The position numbers and the translations under genes were made by a program. Under the pieces are notes generated by a model. The model had not been told where the DNA came from. It saw only the letters and a list, made by a program, of their open reading frames with translations, and did not search any database. Below, in pieces: positions 60,016 to 64,000 of a DNA stretch of 64,000 bases. Numbering within the stretch: position 1 is the stretch's first letter; each line of letters begins with the position of its first letter. The stretch is from Gammaproteobacteria bacterium (lineage in GTDB: Bacteria; Pseudomonadota; Gammaproteobacteria; Steroidobacterales; Woeseiaceae). The stretch is taken from contig JAACFJ010000009.1 in NCBI GenBank assembly GCA_009937505.1, positions 1-64,000 of the forward strand, read 5' to 3'.

Positions 60016-60366
60016 CTAGTGGTGTGGCGGCGCCTGTGGCTCGAACGTACTCTCGCCGTAATAGTCGACGCGCGTGTCTTCAATATAGCCGCCCTCGAGC
60101 GCCATCAGCCAGATCAGCACAAGTATCGCCGCCGGCGGTCCGAGTATCGCCAGCTTGAGCGCTATACGCTCCCATTGCATGTGCATGAAAATGGCAATAA
60201 TGAAACCGGCTTTTACGAACATAAAGATCAGGATCAACGTTGGCCGCCAGAATCCCTGGATGTTCATGTAGTCCACCATGTAGGAAAAGAAACTCACGAC
60301 GAACAGAAGCAGCCAGATCCAGAGGTAGATCTTGATCGGGTGTTGTTGCCCTTCTTCATGTGCCAT
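60016..60366 (-). CDS. Cytochrome c oxidase subunit IV (prokaryotic type)
   Basis: 116 residues from the ATG at 60366, after AAGGAC. Three helices: IYLWIWLLLFVVSFFSYMVDYM, PTLILIFMFVKAGFIIAIFMHMQWE and LAILGPPAAILVLIWLMAL; HMQWE is the usual subunit IV/CtaF signature. It stabilises the oxidase core. It is the last gene of the operon, starting 10 bases after subunit III. Confidence 0.9.
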   Translation of the reverse strand: MAHEEGQQHPIKIYLWIWLLLFVVSFFSYMVDYMNIQGFWRPTLILIFMFVKAGFIIAIFMHMQWERIALKLAILGPPAAILVLIWLMALEGGYIEDTRVDYYGESTFEPQAPPHH

Positions 60367-60376
60367 GGAACAGTCC

Positions 60377-61063
60377 TTACCAGAGATAGAAAAACGCGAA
60401 GATGAATACCCACACGAGGTCGACGAAGTGCCAGTAAAGCCCGGCAATTTCGACGATCTCGTAATTTCCGCCGCGACGTTCGTAAATGCCCCTCTTGACC
60501 CTTATAGCGACCCACATCAGGTAAATGACGCCGGCCGACACGTGCAAACCGTGAAATCCGGTGATCATGAAAAAGCTGGAGCCGAATTGCGCGGCGCCCA
60601 TGGGGTTGCTCCAGGGACGAACGCCCTCTTCCACGATGAGCTTGGTCCATTCGAAAGCCTGCATGCCGACGAATGAAGCGCCGAGGATTGCCGTTGCAAC
60701 CATGAGCCAGAAGGTCTTGTTCTTGTCCCTGCGATAACCCATGTTGACGGCCATCGCCATCGTACCGGACGACGTGATCAGGATGAAGGTCATTATGGCG
60801 ATGAGAATCAGCGGGATCGGGTCGCCACCGAAAGACAGCGCGAATACTTCGCTCGGCACCGGCCATGGATCCGTCGTCGATATTCGCACGGCCATGTAGG
60901 ACACGAGGAAACAGCTGAAGATGAAGGTGTCACTCAGCAGGAAGATCCACATCATCGCCTTGCCCCACGGGACGCCGAACACCTGCTTGTCCCGCGAGAA
61001 GTCACTGACGACGCCTTCCAGGCCAGGCGCCTCAGCCGCGTGCTCCATAACTACTTCAGACAT
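60377..61063 (-). CDS. ctaE: Cytochrome c oxidase subunit III
   Basis: 228 residues, seven helices. VPWGKAMMWIFLLSDTFIFSCFLVSYMAVR, SSGTMAMAVNMGYRRDKN, AFEWTKLI, then FFMITGFHGLHVSAGVIYLMW and YEIVEIAGLYWHFVDLVWVFIFAFFYLW, the heme-copper oxidase subunit III fold with the H-GLHV and WHFVD motifs. It supports stable proton uptake and oxygen access in the oxidase. GAGGAATCG precedes the ATG. A second subunit-III-like gene lies just upstream. Confidence 0.92.
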   Translation of the reverse strand: MSEVVMEHAAEAPGLEGVVSDFSRDKQVFGVPWGKAMMWIFLLSDTFIFSCFLVSYMAVRISTTDPWPVPSEVFALSFGGDPIPLILIAIMTFILITSSGTMAMAVNMGYRRDKNKTFWLMVATAILGASFVGMQAFEWTKLIVEEGVRPWSNPMGAAQFGSSFFMITGFHGLHVSAGVIYLMWVAIRVKRGIYERRGGNYEIVEIAGLYWHFVDLVWVFIFAFFYLW

Positions 61064-61082
61064 AGATGCGATTCCTCATGTG

Positions 61083-61745
61083 TCAGGTCGACAACAGCAA
61101 GCCGAACATCACCAGCCAGACGATCAACAGGAAATGCCAGTAGACCGTGCACAGCACCACGCTCTCGCGAACGGAGTCCGGATGTGCGCCGTTCACGACC
61201 CGCAGCGTGGCGCGTGCCCAGACGTACATGCCCCCAAGGATGTGCAGCGCATGCGCCACGGTCAGCAGGTAGAAAAAGGCGTTCGCGGGATTACTCCAGA
61301 CGTATTGCCCCGAGGCTGACAGCATGCGCCACGCGGCGAACTGCCCGGCAAGAAATGCGAAGGTCAGGAGCCCCGTCACTATCAGACCCGGCTTCAGTCG
61401 CGAAACCTGTCCCGAGACGGTGCCGTTGCGGGTCCACTGCAGGACGAGACTTGCGAGAAACAGCATCCCCGTGTTCAACCACAGCAGCTGGGGCTCGTTG
61501 AGCGGCACCCAGTCGCCATAGTCCATGCGAAGCCCGTAGGCACTCATGATCAGGGCGAAAAACGAGGTCACGACGGCCAGTAGCGTCGCCAGCGCGACAA
61601 CTTTGGCATTCGCGTTCATCGGCGCCTGGTTGGCCGTCTCGTCGACCGGCTCCGCCACCCAGGGCTGCACGTTAAACGAACTTTTGAGCAGCCAGCCGAG
61701 GAACACTGCCAGCATGACGGCGAGGATGATGAGGATGAACTCCAC
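61083..61745 (-). CDS. Second subunit-III-like oxidase protein
   Basis: 220 residues from a GTG at 61745 that overlaps the subunit I stop by one base. About six helices; the C-terminal half keeps the subunit III pattern (VAHALHILGGMYVWARATLRVV; VVLCTVYWHFLLIVWLVMF with the YWHF motif). The N-terminal third (SSFNVQPWVAEPVDETANQ) is unlike the standard subunit. Two subunit III-type genes in one operon, directly after ctaD, is a known but less common arrangement, and the role of each is unclear. This one may be a split or paralogous accessory. Confidence 0.85.
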   Translation of the reverse strand: MEFILIILAVMLAVFLGWLLKSSFNVQPWVAEPVDETANQAPMNANAKVVALATLLAVVTSFFALIMSAYGLRMDYGDWVPLNEPQLLWLNTGMLFLASLVLQWTRNGTVSGQVSRLKPGLIVTGLLTFAFLAGQFAAWRMLSASGQYVWSNPANAFFYLLTVAHALHILGGMYVWARATLRVVNGAHPDSVRESVVLCTVYWHFLLIVWLVMFGLLLST

Positions 61746-63511
61746 TAGTGTGACTCACCGCCGTGCTCGCGTCCGGCCGGCGCCTTGTCCGGCGGCACGG
61801 TCTGGGGAATAAAATCGTCCGCATAACCAGGCACGCTGTAGTCGTAGGCCCAGCGGTACACCACCGGCAGGTCATGACCCCAGTTGCCGTGCTTGGGCGG
61901 CGTATCCGGAGTCTGCCATTCCAGCGTCGTCGCGCCCCACGGGTTCGGGCCGGCCTTCTTGCCGCTCTTGAGCGACCAGATCACGTTCACGAAAAACAGG
62001 ATCTGCGTAGCCGCCACGAACAGCGCCGACAACGTGATACTCGAATTGAGCGTCTGCGCGGACTCGGGCATGAATTCCGTATTTCCCATTGCGAAATAAC
62101 GCCTCGGGACGCCCAGGAAGCCGAGGTAATGCATCGGCAGGTAAATCGAATAGGTACCCAGGAACGTCATCCAGAAATGCCACTTGCCGAGCGTCTCGTT
62201 GTACATCTTGCCCGTAATCTTCGGGAACCAGTGATAGATGGCTCCGAACACGACCAGTACGGGCGACACGCCCATCACCATGTGGAAGTGCGCCACCACG
62301 AAATAGGTGTCGGATAACGGCAGGTCGATCGTGACGTTGCCGAGAAACAGGCCGGTCAGACCACCGTGGATGAACGTGAAGATGAAACCGATCGCGAACA
62401 GCATCGGCACGCGCAAATGGATGTTGCCCTGCCACAGCGTCAGCACCCAGTTATAGACCTTCAGTGCCGTGGGCACCGCGATGATCAGCGTTGTCGTCGC
62501 GAAAAAGAATCCGAAGTAGGGATTCATGCCGCTGACGTACATGTGGTGTGCCCAGACGATGAAGCTAAGGCCGCCGATGATGATGATGGCCCACACCATC
62601 ATGCGATAGCCGAAAATGTTCTTGCGGGCGTGCGTGCTGAGCAGGTCCGAAACGATTCCGAATGCCGGCAGCGCAACGATGTACACCTCCGGGTGACCGA
62701 AGAACCAGAACAGGTGCTGAAACAGGATCGGGCTACCGCCCGTGTGCCCGGGGTCTGCGCCCATGGAGCTGATCGCCGGTATGAAGAAACTCGTCATGAT
62801 GGTCTTGTCGAGCAGCATCATGATGGCACTGACCAGCAAGGCCGGGAATGCCAGCAGACCCAGCACGGTCGCCATGAATATGCCCCACACCGAGAGCGGC
62901 ATGCGCATCAGCGTCATGCCCTCGCAGCGCGCCTGCAGCACCGTGGTTACGTAATTCAGCCCGCCCATCGTGAATGCAACAATGAATACGGCGAGTGACG
63001 CCAGCATGAGCAAGATGCCCATATCGATGCCGGGCGTGCCCGGCATGATGGCCTGCGGGGGATAGAGCGTCCAGCCGGCGCCCGTTGATCCACCCGGGAC
63101 AAAAAAGCTCGCGAGCAGGATGATCACCGACAGCAGATACACCCAGTAACTGAGCATGTTCAAATACGGGAATACCATGTCACGCGAACCGCACATGAGC
63201 GGTATCAGGTAGTTGCCGAAGCCGCCAAGGAACAGCGCAGTCAGCAGGTATATGACCATGATCATGCCGTGCATGGTCACGAACTGGTAATAGTTTTCGG
63301 GATTGATGAACGAGAATGTGTCGGGAAATCCGAGTTGCAGGCGCATCATTGCTGACAGTATCAGCGCCACGACGCCCACAAATATCGCCGTAATGCTGTA
63401 CTGCACCGCAATGACCTTGTGGTCCTGGCTCCAGACGTACTTGGTAATAAACGTCTGCGGATCGTGATGTTCGATTTCGTGATCGCGATCGGCGATTGAT
63501 ACGTAGGCCAT
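61745..63511 (-). CDS. ctaD: Cytochrome c oxidase subunit I
   Basis: 588 residues of the A-type heme-copper oxidase catalytic subunit. Heme a ligand region MHGMIMVIYLLTALFLGGFGNYLIPL, with GSRDMVFPYLN for the D-channel; the binuclear site WFFGHPEVYIVALPAFG (Cu-B His, Glu and the crosslinked Tyr); the His pair in VWAHHMYVSGM; and the heme ligands in VAHFHMVMG. It reduces oxygen and pumps protons at the inner membrane. GAG-containing AGGAGCTAAACC precedes the ATG. It is followed with one-base overlap by the first subunit-III-like gene. Subunit II is not in the window and should lie upstream. Confidence 0.95.
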   Translation of the reverse strand: MAYVSIADRDHEIEHHDPQTFITKYVWSQDHKVIAVQYSITAIFVGVVALILSAMMRLQLGFPDTFSFINPENYYQFVTMHGMIMVIYLLTALFLGGFGNYLIPLMCGSRDMVFPYLNMLSYWVYLLSVIILLASFFVPGGSTGAGWTLYPPQAIMPGTPGIDMGILLMLASLAVFIVAFTMGGLNYVTTVLQARCEGMTLMRMPLSVWGIFMATVLGLLAFPALLVSAIMMLLDKTIMTSFFIPAISSMGADPGHTGGSPILFQHLFWFFGHPEVYIVALPAFGIVSDLLSTHARKNIFGYRMMVWAIIIIGGLSFIVWAHHMYVSGMNPYFGFFFATTTLIIAVPTALKVYNWVLTLWQGNIHLRVPMLFAIGFIFTFIHGGLTGLFLGNVTIDLPLSDTYFVVAHFHMVMGVSPVLVVFGAIYHWFPKITGKMYNETLGKWHFWMTFLGTYSIYLPMHYLGFLGVPRRYFAMGNTEFMPESAQTLNSSITLSALFVAATQILFFVNVIWSLKSGKKAGPNPWGATTLEWQTPDTPPKHGNWGHDLPVVYRWAYDYSVPGYADDFIPQTVPPDKAPAGREHGGESH

Positions 63512-63523
63512 CCGGTTTAGCTC

Positions 63524-64000
63524 CTAAAGCGTGTTGATGTAGGCGACGAGATCATTGATCGCCTGATCGTCGGCGAGAATGCGTCCCATGAAGCCCATCT
63601 GCATTCCGTAATAGTCCTGCAGATGCGACCCGCGAACACCGTCCCTGAAATTCTTGAGCTGGCGCGCCATGTACCAGTCCGTCATACCGGCCATGCGAGG
63701 CGCGTTGAGGGCCTGAATCCCCATGCCATCCGCACCGTGACAATACGCGCACACGCGGTACAGGCGCTCGCCGCTCTCGACGTTGCCCTCGACAGTCGCG
63801 GGCGCGGGTTCGTCCGGAAACTGCTGTATATGTGCGATCACGTTGTTGATAGCTGCATCGTCAACGAGAGAATTGGCCATCTGCGCCATCTGTTTGCCAT
63901 AGGTGTCGTCTTCGTGCGCACCACGCAAGCCTTTCTTGTAATTTTCAATTTGCCGCCTCAGGTACCACTCACCCTGGCCGGCAAGCTTCGGCGCATTTAG
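63524..64000 (-). CDS. Di-heme class I cytochrome c (c4-like), 5' part outside window
   Basis: The frame continues to the window edge, so the N-terminal domain is missing; 158 residues are visible. The first part (KLAGQGEWYLRRQIENYKKGLRG) is the end of one cytochrome c domain. The second domain has the heme motif CAYCHG after GERLYRV, then MAGMTDWYMARQLKNFRDGVRG and the axial Met region MQMGFMGRIL. It probably feeds electrons to the oxidase or is the cytochrome-c part of a subunit II. It is the first visible gene of the oxidase operon; 12 bases separate it from ctaD. Confidence 0.88.
   Translation of the reverse strand, partial: LNAPKLAGQGEWYLRRQIENYKKGLRGAHEDDTYGKQMAQMANSLVDDAAINNVIAHIQQFPDEPAPATVEGNVESGERLYRVCAYCHGADGMGIQALNAPRMAGMTDWYMARQLKNFRDGVRGSHLQDYYGMQMGFMGRILADDQAINDLVAYINTL

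Noticed and set aside
1..64000. tRNA, rRNA, prophage or antiviral defence genes
   Set aside because: None recognised on reading both strands; all sizeable open frames belong to metabolic, transport, envelope or regulatory families.

Overview
The window is about 61-62% GC, densely coding on both strands, and looks like a free-living aerobic gammaproteobacterium. The gene set (heme-copper oxidase of the aa3 type, NAD-linked formate dehydrogenase, TRAP transporters, DUF748/AsmA-like, FFLEE-motif, DUF3465 and DUF6265 proteins) would fit a marine-sediment lineage such as Woeseiaceae. That placement is inference, as no rRNA or tRNA gene was recognised here.

Layout. 1-9.5 kb: 3' end of a DUF748 gene, a GNAT acetyltransferase, a damaged TlpA-like thioredoxin, a CPBP membrane protease, a shortened crotonase, a DAO-type FAD oxidoreductase, a secreted beta-helix protein with two CxxCH motifs, a lipoprotein, a small membrane protein and a diguanylate cyclase. 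9.7-13.9 kb: RND efflux pump and adaptor. 14-19.6 kb: two-subunit molybdenum hydroxylase, a PQQ-type beta-propeller, an FFLEE protein and a small membrane protein. 20-27 kb: orphan TAXI binding protein, DUF6265, DUF3465, amidohydrolase lipoprotein and HAE3/MMPL exporter. 27-34 kb: formate dehydrogenase (catalytic subunit plus fused NuoE-NuoF diaphorase), an enolase-superfamily epimerase/dehydratase, a pyruvate carboxylase scar and a TPR protein. 34-43 kb: NhaC antiporter, opine-dehydrogenase-like enzyme, MATE exporter, KefF/KefB-like K+ efflux pair, flavin monooxygenase and OsmC. 43-50.5 kb: tandem DUF4242 protein, BTAD/ATPase regulator, cysteine synthase-glutaredoxin fusion, CMD-family protein and OmpA porin. 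50.7-54.2 kb: membrane methyltransferase-like protein, two hypothetical exported or membrane proteins, DsbA-like lipoprotein and a MITE-like element. 54.2-57.3 kb: dctPQM TRAP operon. 57.5-64 kb: rhodanese scar, a membrane-anchored protein/FixH-like/di-heme peroxidase trio, and a convergent cytochrome c oxidase operon.

Two window-wide patterns go beyond single genes. First, a family of about ten palindromic elements sits at gene 3' ends. Each arm opens GGGGACAGTGA, and in eight clear cases the stop codon of the neighbouring gene lies inside the element, giving proteins that end in GQ* or carry element-encoded tails. The two arms change together between copies. Second, several genes carry internal deletions that keep both ends (pyruvate carboxylase, rhodanese, tlpA, crotonase, possibly a second cysK-like gene and a gene before the TAXI protein). 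This points either to deletion-driven decay or to an assembly artefact.
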